64,000 nt of DNA from an uncultured Acidimicrobiales bacterium. Lineage in GTDB: Bacteria > Actinomycetota > Acidimicrobiia > Acidimicrobiales > UBA10347. This document shows positions 1 through 9,421 of this stretch, in pieces (position 1 is the stretch's first letter; the number at the start of each line of letters is the position of its first letter). A model generated the notes under the pieces. The model was not told the origin of the DNA. It did not search any database and saw only the letters and a list, made by a program, of their open reading frames with translations. Position numbers and translations under genes: made by a program. The DNA lies in NCBI GenBank assembly GCA_937991435.1, contig CALKPY010000023.1:1-64000 (forward strand), read 5' to 3'.

Positions 1-91
1 CCGGCTCCGCGAGCCCACCTAGAGCGCGACGCCACCAATAGACGAGCCGACTATTCACTCCGGTGAGGGTAGACGTCGATGCCGGCATCAA

Positions 92-2539
92 TTACCTAAC
101 CCGGTTCGCTTCGTTCATAAGCAGGTCCGCAACTCTGTGGATCCCGGCCGGAGCCCACCAGCGCCCGTGCTCACCCTCGATCCAGACAACATCGCGGTCC
201 GGAAAGCAATCTAAGATGTGATCGGACTTCGCTAGAAGCGTTCGCGTTTGTTCAGAGTCGGTTCCAAAAGCGAGAGTCGTAGGACCATCCCACCCGCCGC
301 GGTCCGGCCACTCCCACTCAATCAACACCAAGCGCTTAGGATGCCAACCTCGCTCACTGAGTCGCTCCGCAATTGGAATTGCCAACAATGTCGACTGACA
401 CTCTCCGCCGATGACAAGCTCATTCAAGGGCAACTCAGCGCTCTCAAGCTCATCGACGATGCGGGTCGCAATCGGATCAACGAGCTCACCGTTGTAGGCC
501 TGTCCCGCAATCCCACTGAGCGACCGCACGACAATAACATCAAAGATATCGGCGGCTACCTCGTCGATCTTGCCAGCCTGTTGTGCATCAAGGGCAACCC
601 ACAGCAATGGTGGCGCTGGTCGTACTGGTCTGTCCCCAACGCGGCGGAGCAGACAACCTGAACCGACCGGTTTACCTGGCCACATTCTTGTGAGGGACTC
701 GTGCGCACGTACTCCTCGTTCCTGGTGGTCACCATCAAGCATCTCCGCCGTGGCAAGTGCGATGTCAAGTTCCGTACGAACCACCGACAGTCTGGGGAGC
801 TTCGCAATCGCGTCTCGCTCAAGTGTCGTGTCATACACCGACTCGATCGTGCTCAGGAGCGAATCCAGAGTGATCGAATCTCCGCCAAGTTCGTGAAATG
901 TATTCCTATCCGCCATACGAGGGTCTTCAAGTCGCAGAGATCGCTGCCATGCAAGAGCGATATCACGTGAACGATGAGAAGGATCGGTGGGAACAGGTGG
1001 CGACGCTAATGTCGGCGCCATCGACAGTTGGCCAGTATTCACCTTGCCGAATCGCGTGCGGAGCGCGGCGCGAATGCACCTGACACCAGCAATGAGTCCC
1101 GGGTTGCTACGCGCGATGAACACAAGCTGGTTCTGCAAATCAGCCCGGAATGTTGGATAGAGAATATTCTCGCTGACGTAGGCAACAGTCCATACGTTTG
1201 CATCGCTGTCGAGATATGCCCAAAGTTGCCCCGCTGCGACTCCTTCAACCGATCTCATCTCGGCCTCAATATCAACGATTCGCCGGCGCTCCGCCAGCCC
1301 ACGTGGACTACAACGCCCCACCAGCCTCAACCCCTCGGCGGTAATCACACCAAGATCACCGGTGCGAATCCATCCATCGTGACACGTCGAACTCTCATCA
1401 TCAGAAGCGGCCAAGTCAAGTTCGGTCACAAGCGTCACGCTGCTCGAGATTTCGACCTCACCAATATCTCCGTTTCCGGCGGATCCTTCGGTCGCGCGAA
1501 CTCGAAGCTGCCAGCCAGCCTCTGGCAGGTAAGTGACTGCGCCCCCATCTCGAACCAGTTCGCCCAAGCCGTATGTCGTCGAAGCTACGAGTCCGGTCTC
1601 ACTGGTCTGGTAGGTGCATCGAAAGGAAATCGAAGATGCCCCCAATGAGGCAAAGGCAGTCCCGGCCGACTGGAGCAGCGCGTAGGTGATGACATCGGAG
1701 CCAACTGTCACCAATGCGACCGAGGACAAATCAATGTCCTTGGAACGATTAAGAAGCCTGATCAGTTGAACCAAATCCTGCTGCGTCACGACGAGTTCGG
1801 CGATGTTCGCCCGTTCGATGAGCTCCAATATCTTCGACGGTTCGCTCCGAAAAAAGTCGGAATGCAGAGCCCAATGAGTCCCACAGGCACTCAGGAGAAT
1901 GCTTAAACAACCCGATGGGTCGTCGAGTGCTAGCAGCGAAGCCACCGGTTTGCGTGGTGCAACGCCAGCAACACGTTGCGCAGCTTCGTCTAATCCGCGC
2001 CACGTCAACTGCGGCCGGCCACTTGAACCAGCAGACAAGGTGAAAAACCGTTGCTTCGATGAGCGCGGCGGCCAGGATTCATCGATGCGATCACCAGCAG
2101 GCAACGCAACTTCGAACGGATCAATAACTAAACCGCCCGAGTCGACTTCGTCTGACCGACTCGAAAGAACCGAAGCTTGCTCCGCAGTGCGCACGCGATC
2201 GATGAGGCGGCGGGCACGTTCACTCCCGTCCGCAGCAATAACTCCGAAGTCGACATTCGCTTCGATGCATGCCCACACAAGGACTACGGCGTCAAGCCAC
2301 GAGTTTGTTGCGACGATCCGTGGAACATTGGGAAGCCCCTGCAGTCGTATGACCTGGGCGACAGACAACGACTGTTCGTACACCGTCTGGACAGGCATTG
2401 ATCTTGCGTTGCCTCGAGAATCAATCTCTCCAAATGCCGCATCCGGGGGCGCCGCCCCGAGGTTCGACCTCATCAAATCACGCACTCCGGCATGGTCGCT
2501 GGGGAAAGCCCCTCCGCTAAGCGATGCAAACGTTGCCAT
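92..2539 (-). CDS. NRPS-like protein: adenylation domain, carrier domain and thioesterase-like C-terminus
   Basis: A3-like LSAGSSGRPQLTWRG, A5-like YQTSETGL, A7-like TGDLG, carrier motif LGGDSITLDSLL, and alpha/beta-hydrolase-like C-terminus with IGGECQSTLLAIPIAERL. Start probably MATFASLSGG (about 2539) rather than ORF start 2617. Confidence 0.8.
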   Translation of the reverse strand: MATFASLSGGAFPSDHAGVRDLMRSNLGAAPPDAAFGEIDSRGNARSMPVQTVYEQSLSVAQVIRLQGLPNVPRIVATNSWLDAVVLVWACIEANVDFGVIAADGSERARRLIDRVRTAEQASVLSSRSDEVDSGGLVIDPFEVALPAGDRIDESWPPRSSKQRFFTLSAGSSGRPQLTWRGLDEAAQRVAGVAPRKPVASLLALDDPSGCLSILLSACGTHWALHSDFFRSEPSKILELIERANIAELVVTQQDLVQLIRLLNRSKDIDLSSVALVTVGSDVITYALLQSAGTAFASLGASSISFRCTYQTSETGLVASTTYGLGELVRDGGAVTYLPEAGWQLRVRATEGSAGNGDIGEVEISSSVTLVTELDLAASDDESSTCHDGWIRTGDLGVITAEGLRLVGRCSPRGLAERRRIVDIEAEMRSVEGVAAGQLWAYLDSDANVWTVAYVSENILYPTFRADLQNQLVFIARSNPGLIAGVRCIRAALRTRFGKVNTGQLSMAPTLASPPVPTDPSHRSRDIALAWQRSLRLEDPRMADRNTFHELGGDSITLDSLLSTIESVYDTTLERDAIAKLPRLSVVRTELDIALATAEMLDGDHQERGVRAHESLTRMWPGKPVGSGCLLRRVGDRPVRPAPPLLWVALDAQQAGKIDEVAADIFDVIVVRSLSGIAGQAYNGELVDPIATRIVDELESAELPLNELVIGGECQSTLLAIPIAERLSERGWHPKRLVLIEWEWPDRGGWDGPTTLAFGTDSEQTRTLLAKSDHILDCFPDRDVVWIEGEHGRWWAPAGIHRVADLLMNEANRVR

Positions 2540-2659
2540 CTCAGAGTTGTAGCGGATGGGAGATGGTTCGGGACAGGCCGAGAAGCAACCACAACAAGAC
2601 GACCAATGCATATGCACGTGGGTCCAACCGGCTTGACAAAAGGCGTATGCTTCTGGCCC

Positions 2660-3124
2660 GTGAGCATCATCGATCGTGTCGAAGAGATCCTGCCAGCAGA
2701 CTTAGGCAAGATCCTACGATTCGGTGCGGTTTCGGCGATCTCGGTGCCGCTGAACATGACGATCTTCTGGTTACTGCTTCGCAGCGGCATGAATCCCGTG
2801 CTGGCCAACCTTTGTTCCGTTTCCATTTCTGCTGCGCCCAACTATTTACTTAACCGGTATTGGGTGTGGGCCAAGATGGGCAAGAACAGTGTGCGTCGCG
2901 AGATCGCACCCTTCTGGCTCATGACGCTTCTTGGCCTTTGCCTCTCCTTGTCGTTCGTCTGGATTGCCAGTCAGTTCACGGACTTCAAACCAGTTCTTCT
3001 CGGCGCCAGCTTCGTCGCCTTCGGCCTTATCTGGGTCCTGAAGTTTTTCGTCCTTGAGAAATATCTGTTCGGGTCCGGTAGCAACGCAGAGGCAGCCGAT
3101 CAGATGTCGACCGAAACGGTCTAG
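2660..3124 (+). CDS. GtrA-like membrane protein
   Basis: ILRFGAVSAISVPLNMTIFWLLL...NYLLNRYWVW: four-TM GtrA pattern with the typical N-x-x-W motif. Start ambiguous: GTG 2660 or an upstream ATG. Confidence 0.8.
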   Translation: MSIIDRVEEILPADLGKILRFGAVSAISVPLNMTIFWLLLRSGMNPVLANLCSVSISAAPNYLLNRYWVWAKMGKNSVRREIAPFWLMTLLGLCLSLSFVWIASQFTDFKPVLLGASFVAFGLIWVLKFFVLEKYLFGSGSNAEAADQMSTETV

Positions 3125-3174
3125 CCGTCAAACCCGACGGGTCTGACCCGCCAACACAAGCAACAACTTCTAAG

Positions 3175-5361
3175 GTGGGCGGTCACATGCGGGATAGACA
3201 GCCAGAAGCGGGTCTCCTGCTCAAACCATGGGGCCACCGACCTGCCCTAGACGGGCTGCGCACCATCTCGGTGTATCTGGTCGTCGCATTTCATGCCGAC
3301 GTCCTTGCCTTTGCTGGCGGCTTTATCGGCGTCGACTTGTTCTTCGTATTGTCGGGCTACCTCGTCACCATGGTGCTCTGGACCGACTATCAAGCCCACA
3401 ACCGTCTGCGACTCGGCAGGTTCTATGCGCGGCGGGTGCGCCGTCTCGTTCCGGCAGCACTCGTCGCCATCGTTGGTGCCGCAATTCTCATGCTTCTTGT
3501 GTCGGGATTCATCGCCCGAGATGCACTCATTGACGATGCCCGGGCGGCAGCGTTGTGGTTCTCCAACTGGCACTTCATCGCTGAGTCTGCCGACTACTTC
3601 GGGGCAACAACTGCCAAGAGCCCGTACCAACACTTCTGGTCGTTGTCGATCGAAGAACAGTTCTATGTCGGGTTCCCGCTCTGTATCTGGGGCCTGGCAT
3701 GGCTGGCACGTCGTGCAAAACGCGATTCCATCGTCCCGTTCGCATTGACAGCGCTTGGCGTGGTGTCGCTGATCTTGCAGTTCGCTCGGTCAGGCGATGT
3801 GTCAAGGGCCTATTACGGCACTGACACTCGCGCCTATCAATTGCTATTCGGCGCGGCGCTGGCGCTCGTATTCGACAAGCTCCGCACCGAGCGCCGCTCA
3901 CTCCCCGTGGCGTTCCGCACCGCCGGGTCGGCCATCGTCGCAACGGCGATGTCAGTTTTCGTGGTGGCGTCGACCGATCTTGTCGACATGAGCGTCAGCG
4001 TTCGAGGTGTCGTCGCGTGTGTCTGCGCCCTCGCCATGCTCGCGGGCCTCGAGTTCGACGTCGACGGCCCAATAGCCAAGGCGTTGTCGGTGCGCCCTAT
4101 GACCTACCTCGGAAGCATCTCCTACGGCACGTATCTTTGGCACTGGCCCATCATCGTCGCATATCGGGTGCTCTACCCCGAGACCAATCCGTGGATCATG
4201 CTCGCCATCGCAGCGATTGGGGCGACCGTGCTCGCAGCAGTGTCGAGCCTGGTGGTCGAGCTTCCGATCAGGAACGGCTGGCAGCAACTACCAAAGGTGC
4301 CGGTGATCGCAGCAGCGCTTGGTCTCAGTGTTGCCGTAGCGATCGTTGTTCCGTTGGCGCTGGGATCAACGAGCCGCCCTCCACTTCGCACCGCCGACGT
4401 CGCGGCACCGATACCAACGGCCTCGGCAACACCAGCTCCCGGTGCGCTGCCGACTCCAGGCGGCGTCTCAGAGGTTTCGACACCAAATCCAGACACTGCG
4501 AACCCTGAAACACCAACCGCAGTGCCGACAACTAGCACCCCAGATGTGCCGTTGCAGTCCCCAGATGCGCAGTTCCTGAAAGACGTCGCCGAAGATCTAA
4601 GTCCCAATGTCGATCCGTGTGCGATCAATAGAGCGCAAGAATGCATCTTGCACCAAGGCGACTCGGGCCTACATATCTTGTTGATCGGTGACAGCGAGGC
4701 TCAGGTGTTTGCGAATCCGTTCCTCGCCAAAGCACGAGAATTCGGCCACACGCTGTCCATGCAAGCCTTCCCCGGATGCCCTTGGATGCAGAACGTATTC
4801 ACCGACAAGGCGCAATGGCAGCGAGGCTGCCAGCGCACCCACAACGCGCTGTACGGAGGCCTACTCGAAAGGCTCGACCCCGACATCGTGGTTGCATTCA
4901 ACCTTGGTCGACTCGACCCTGAGGTTGCGCCCATCGAGCAGTTCATTGCCAGCGATGAGCGCTATGCCGGGCTCTCCACGACCGATCTTGTCGAAGCCAG
5001 CGTGCGCGACTCAGCCGAGTTCATCTTGCAGGTTGCAGACCGTCTGATCATCATGGAGCCTGCGCCTCTTCCGCCCACTGACCCCATCGAATGCATGACC
5101 GTTTTCGACGATGCTCGGCAATGCGGGTTCACGCATCACACGCCTCTACTTGACAGCGAAGTCATCTATCGGTCAATCGCTGCCGGCGACGATCGCATCG
5201 CCACGCTCGACGTCGACCTTGTGAGCTGTCCTGATTACCCCGAATGCCCGGCATTGATCGACGAAACGCCGGTATATCGCGACCCGTGGCACGTGTGGCA
5301 GGGGTTCTACCTCGAAAACGTCGACGAGCTTTGGTCGATTATCGAACCGGCGCTGCAATAG
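3175..5361 (+). CDS. Acyltransferase-3 family (OafA/YrhL-type) with Thr/Pro linker and C-terminal SGNH-like domain
   Basis: RPALDGLRTISVYLVVAFHAD, GGFIGVDLFFVLSGYLVT, FWSLSIEEQFY; C-terminal ILLIGDSEAQVF and DPWHVW. Confidence 0.92.
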   Translation: MGGHMRDRQPEAGLLLKPWGHRPALDGLRTISVYLVVAFHADVLAFAGGFIGVDLFFVLSGYLVTMVLWTDYQAHNRLRLGRFYARRVRRLVPAALVAIVGAAILMLLVSGFIARDALIDDARAAALWFSNWHFIAESADYFGATTAKSPYQHFWSLSIEEQFYVGFPLCIWGLAWLARRAKRDSIVPFALTALGVVSLILQFARSGDVSRAYYGTDTRAYQLLFGAALALVFDKLRTERRSLPVAFRTAGSAIVATAMSVFVVASTDLVDMSVSVRGVVACVCALAMLAGLEFDVDGPIAKALSVRPMTYLGSISYGTYLWHWPIIVAYRVLYPETNPWIMLAIAAIGATVLAAVSSLVVELPIRNGWQQLPKVPVIAAALGLSVAVAIVVPLALGSTSRPPLRTADVAAPIPTASATPAPGALPTPGGVSEVSTPNPDTANPETPTAVPTTSTPDVPLQSPDAQFLKDVAEDLSPNVDPCAINRAQECILHQGDSGLHILLIGDSEAQVFANPFLAKAREFGHTLSMQAFPGCPWMQNVFTDKAQWQRGCQRTHNALYGGLLERLDPDIVVAFNLGRLDPEVAPIEQFIASDERYAGLSTTDLVEASVRDSAEFILQVADRLIIMEPAPLPPTDPIECMTVFDDARQCGFTHHTPLLDSEVIYRSIAAGDDRIATLDVDLVSCPDYPECPALIDETPVYRDPWHVWQGFYLENVDELWSIIEPALQ

Positions 5362-5396
5362 CCTCAGACCTGCCCACCCGAGCAGAGGATCCTGCA

Positions 5397-7355
5397 GTGT
5401 CGAAGCGTTGGCCAGACATCACCCGCGGCGCCAGAGCGTTTGACTGGCTCACCGTTATCGCAGCCAGTGTCGTCGCGCTGTTCACATCACCAGTTCGCTC
5501 GGTCTATGACCCAACCTTGATCGAAGGGCTTGACCCGTCATGGCGCATTGGCCTACACCAGGTATTTCTCGACGATCTCGTGTGGGGACAAGACGTCGTC
5601 AACACGCTTGGACCATTGGGGTTTGCCGCCTTTCCGATGCTGTCGCAAGGCCACACGGCCTGGATCTCAATCTTCACCTTCGGGCTGCTGCATTGGGCGG
5701 CTGCGTGGGTCTCGATACGCGTTCTGAAAGACCACTTTGGCTGGGCCGTATCGATTCTCGGCACGTACGTGTTGATGGTGGTTGCGTGGGTCCCGATCTT
5801 TGAAGCCAGCCTGGCAGCCGAGGCGTTCGCTGCGCTGTTCGGTGTCATGTGCATGCGCCACCTGACTCGGGCCGCAGACGGTGTTCGCGCCCACGTCGAC
5901 GACCGGTTTTTGGGGTTCACCCTTGGCGCGTTGGCCTCGCTCATGTTGTTGATCAAGTTGAGCACCGGCCTTCAAGGCATCGCTGTTGGCGGCGCGACCC
6001 TTGTCGCTCTGGCATGGCTTGACCGGTCCCGTGGCCGGGCACTGCACTTGCTGGGCGGATGGGCCGCCGGCGGCGGCCTGACCTATCTCGTCGGATGGGT
6101 GCTGCTTGGACAACCGCTGTCGGCGCTGCCCCGCTATCTGTCATCTGCGCTCGAAATGGCCGGTTCGTATGGCGAAGCAATGGGAGTCGAGCGCCCCGAT
6201 CCGAGCTGGGCACGCAACGGGGCATTTGCACTGATTGCCTTAGTGGCGATCGCGGCGTTTGTGCGATGGAATGAACGATCCAGGCTCGATCGCCTATTCA
6301 TGGTTGCCCCGCTCGCCGGCTTCATTTTCTTCGGCTTCAAACTCGGATTCGTACGAGCCGACTGGCAACACATTGTGCCGTTCTTTTTGGGCATGGGACT
6401 CGTTGCGCTCCCTCTCCTGGGCCGTGACCGGCGGGTTGCCCTCGCTGCCGTCGCAGTTGTGGCATCGGTCGCGGTCGGGTGGGCATCTGACGAAGTCAAC
6501 TTCTCGCTATCGACCGCTCTCGCACCCGGCGACAACCTGGCACAGTCTTGGGAAAACACGGAACTGCTAATACGTCCAGGTCTGCGCGACCAGGCAGTCG
6601 ATGAATACACCGAGACCGCTCGACAACGGGCTGGCTTCTCGGCCGAAACGCTCAACCTGCTGCGCGGTAAGCGGGTGCACATCGACCCGGTAGAAACCTC
6701 GCTGCTGTTTACGTACCGCGACGATTTCGAGTGGGGTGCCGTACCCGTATTCCAGTCATATCTGGCGTATACGCAGCACTTCGACGACATAAACGCCGAA
6801 TGGCTCCGTAACGACGACAACGCCCCTGAAATCATCTTGCGTAGTTCCTGGGCCATCGATCGACGCAGCCCCGCCTACGAAAGCCCCGAATACCTGATCG
6901 AGATGTATTGCAGATACCGACAAGTCGGCGAACAGATCCACGGCAAGGGCAAGCGTGCGGTCACCTATGCGATCTTGCAACGAGCGCCGAGTCGATGTGG
7001 CGAGATCGAGGAGCTGTCTCGGACCGAGACCGCCGTAGGGTCACGCATCACGTTCCCGCCTAAACCATGCGACGGCCGATATGTGTGGGCGATCGAAGGC
7101 TTTGAGAGCCTCGGCCAGCAGATACGCACCGCTGCCTTCAAAGACGCCACGTATACGGTTCGACATGCACAAGGTCGCGGCTGGCGACTCGTGCCCGGAA
7201 CCGCTGCCCAGTGGCATCTGTTTCCCGGCGGGCAGTTCCCGCCCTGGATCGCCCCCGCCACCGCACCGGGCTGGGTGCAAGTGCAATCAGATTCAACACG
7301 TCTGACCCCGAGCTCAATCGAAGTGATCTACGGCTGTCTACCCGTGCCATCGTGA
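5397..7355 (+). CDS. Polytopic membrane protein, possible glycosyltransferase-like
   Basis: About ten hydrophobic segments followed by a soluble C-terminus; in-frame GTG at 5397 avoids overlap with the upstream gene. Confidence 0.7.
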   Translation: MSKRWPDITRGARAFDWLTVIAASVVALFTSPVRSVYDPTLIEGLDPSWRIGLHQVFLDDLVWGQDVVNTLGPLGFAAFPMLSQGHTAWISIFTFGLLHWAAAWVSIRVLKDHFGWAVSILGTYVLMVVAWVPIFEASLAAEAFAALFGVMCMRHLTRAADGVRAHVDDRFLGFTLGALASLMLLIKLSTGLQGIAVGGATLVALAWLDRSRGRALHLLGGWAAGGGLTYLVGWVLLGQPLSALPRYLSSALEMAGSYGEAMGVERPDPSWARNGAFALIALVAIAAFVRWNERSRLDRLFMVAPLAGFIFFGFKLGFVRADWQHIVPFFLGMGLVALPLLGRDRRVALAAVAVVASVAVGWASDEVNFSLSTALAPGDNLAQSWENTELLIRPGLRDQAVDEYTETARQRAGFSAETLNLLRGKRVHIDPVETSLLFTYRDDFEWGAVPVFQSYLAYTQHFDDINAEWLRNDDNAPEIILRSSWAIDRRSPAYESPEYLIEMYCRYRQVGEQIHGKGKRAVTYAILQRAPSRCGEIEELSRTETAVGSRITFPPKPCDGRYVWAIEGFESLGQQIRTAAFKDATYTVRHAQGRGWRLVPGTAAQWHLFPGGQFPPWIAPATAPGWVQVQSDSTRLTPSSIEVIYGCLPVPS

Positions 7356-8116
7356 CGCGGGTAACCGCAGTAATTCCGGTTTGGGGCGATGGGCGCTTCC
7401 TGCCCGAGTTACTCGCATCGCTTCACGCGCAACGTGAGCCGATCACGATTTTGGCCGTATCATCGAACTGCACCGACAACGCCCGAGCGACTCTCGCCGA
7501 AGCTGGCGTGCCACTCACCGAGCACCCAGGCGGATCCATCGGAGCGGACTGGAACGCGGGAGTTAGCGCAGCCGACACAGAGTGCTTCTTCATCGCCCAT
7601 CAAGACGACACCTACGCGCCCGATTACGCGGCGACCCTCGCCGACCTGCTCACCGCGGGCACAACGCTCGCCTGGTGCAGCTACAACGTGACCGGCGACG
7701 GAGCGACAGCGCAGAGCGACCGTCTACCCGTCGCCAAACGCGCCATGAATGAACTGTTTGCCGGCGGCCGCACGCGGCTGCGCACCACTCGCGCCAAACA
7801 GTGGCTCAATGCATTTGGACCGGTCATTGCCTGCCCCACGGTCATGTTTCGCACCGCAGCCCTCGCCGACTTTGACTTCAGCACGACCCACCGGGTGAAC
7901 CTTGACTGGGACGCCTGGTGGCGCCTGGCTGAGCAATCGGGCAGTTTCGCCCGCAGCCGTGACCAACTCGTCACCATCAGGTTGCACGCGGAATCCGAGT
8001 CAACGGCAGGAAAGGCCGCTGGCGTGCGTAAGAATGAAGACTTGGAGCTGCTGAACCGATACTGGCCTGCGCCAGTTGCCCGGATCGTGCAGCGAACGAT
8101 GGAGCTGGCATATTGA
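7352..8116 (+). CDS. Glycosyltransferase family 2
   Basis: VTAVIPVWGDGRFLPELLASLHAQ and FFIAHQDDTYAPDY; GTG start gives a 4-bp GTGA overlap with the upstream gene. Confidence 0.82.
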   Translation: MTRVTAVIPVWGDGRFLPELLASLHAQREPITILAVSSNCTDNARATLAEAGVPLTEHPGGSIGADWNAGVSAADTECFFIAHQDDTYAPDYAATLADLLTAGTTLAWCSYNVTGDGATAQSDRLPVAKRAMNELFAGGRTRLRTTRAKQWLNAFGPVIACPTVMFRTAALADFDFSTTHRVNLDWDAWWRLAEQSGSFARSRDQLVTIRLHAESESTAGKAAGVRKNEDLELLNRYWPAPVARIVQRTMELAY

Positions 8117-8472
8117 ACTTCGCAAAACTTGCAGCTGTTGCTCTGCTTCCGTCAATCACGATGGTCGCCCAGTTGCTGTTCCGCTCTGCGCTCGATGATC
8201 GCGAAATGAAGTTCGAGCCTGGCGCCCTGTTTCGTCTGGCTACGCACCCTCATCTCATCATGGGTGTCGCCATGCAAGGTCTTGGCTTTGTGTTCTGGCT
8301 CTGGATCATCAGCAAACTCAAGCTGGCCGAGGCCTTTGGCATGGTCGGCGGCGTGTTCTACATCGTCGTAGCCGTCGTGTCATATTTCGCTCTCGACGAG
8401 TCGCTACGACCGCTCCAAATCATTGGCCTGATCACCATTTCGCTCGGCGTCACTGCGCTGGCACTGGGCTGA
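8113..8472 (+). CDS. Small EamA/SMR-like four-TM transporter
   Basis: 119 aa, four hydrophobic helices, AEAFGMVGGVFYIVVAVVSYFALDESLRPLQIIGLITISLGV (DMT superfamily pattern). TTG start overlaps the previous stop. Confidence 0.75.
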   Translation: MNFAKLAAVALLPSITMVAQLLFRSALDDREMKFEPGALFRLATHPHLIMGVAMQGLGFVFWLWIISKLKLAEAFGMVGGVFYIVVAVVSYFALDESLRPLQIIGLITISLGVTALALG

Positions 8473-8475
8473 CCC

Positions 8476-9414
8476 ATGAGCACCAAAGCACGGATCGCCG
8501 TCGTCATTCCGACGTACCGATCACGCGATCAGATTATGGGTGTACTCAACGACATTCCTGAAGGTGTTGAAGCCGTCTATGTCGTCGACGATGGGTGCCC
8601 TGACCGCACCGGCCACTGGGCTGTTAATGAGACCGACGACCCACGGGTACAGCTGATTGCACTAGCTGAAAATCAAGGCGTAGGGGGGGCAACGCTCGCT
8701 GGCTTCGATCAGGCCTTTGCCGACGGTCACGACGTCGCGGTCAAGGTCGACAGCGACGGTCAGCTCGATCCGGCTCTCGTTCCTGACATCGCCGAACCGT
8801 TGCTTGAGTCCAACGCTGGCTACGCCAAAGGTTCACGATTCACAACACCCAAAAATCTCGTTGGCATGCCGCGCCACCGGGTATTCCTCAACGCGGTGCT
8901 GTCGATCACAAACAAATTCGCCTCGGGCTACTACTCACTATCAGATCCAACCAACGGTCTTATCGGCTTGCACCGTGACGCCTACGCACTCCTCGACACC
9001 AAACCGATAAGTCGACGATTCTTCTTTGAGTCAGACCTCATGCACCACCTGAACCTTGCGCGGGTCCCGGCAGTGCAGGTACCCATGGCGGCCACCTATG
9101 CCGACGAGGAAAGCAACCTGAGCTTTCGCTCCGAAGCATTGCCCTTCATGTGGGGCACAACCCGAAACTTCTTCAAGCGCATCTTCATGCGACATTTCGT
9201 GCTCAGCTTTTCGCTCGCCGGTATCTACCTGACCGTCGGCATGTTGTTCAGCTTGTTCTCATTGGGGTTTGGTCTTGCCACGTGGATTCGCAGTGCCACG
9301 ACCGAGGTTCCCTCAAATTCCGGCGCAGTCGCCATCGTGTTGCTGAGTGCACTGGTAGGCATCAACTTCATCTCGACATTCTTTGTTTTCGACGTCAACG
9401 ACGAACCCAGCTAG
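8476..9414 (+). CDS. Glycosyltransferase family 2 (polyprenyl-phosphate sugar synthase-like)
   Basis: IAVVIPTYRSRDQI, VYVVDDGCPDRTG, AVKVDSDGQLDP, two C-terminal TM segments. Confidence 0.88.
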   Translation: MSTKARIAVVIPTYRSRDQIMGVLNDIPEGVEAVYVVDDGCPDRTGHWAVNETDDPRVQLIALAENQGVGGATLAGFDQAFADGHDVAVKVDSDGQLDPALVPDIAEPLLESNAGYAKGSRFTTPKNLVGMPRHRVFLNAVLSITNKFASGYYSLSDPTNGLIGLHRDAYALLDTKPISRRFFFESDLMHHLNLARVPAVQVPMAATYADEESNLSFRSEALPFMWGTTRNFFKRIFMRHFVLSFSLAGIYLTVGMLFSLFSLGFGLATWIRSATTEVPSNSGAVAIVLLSALVGINFISTFFVFDVNDEPS

Positions 9415-9421
9415 TCGGCTT

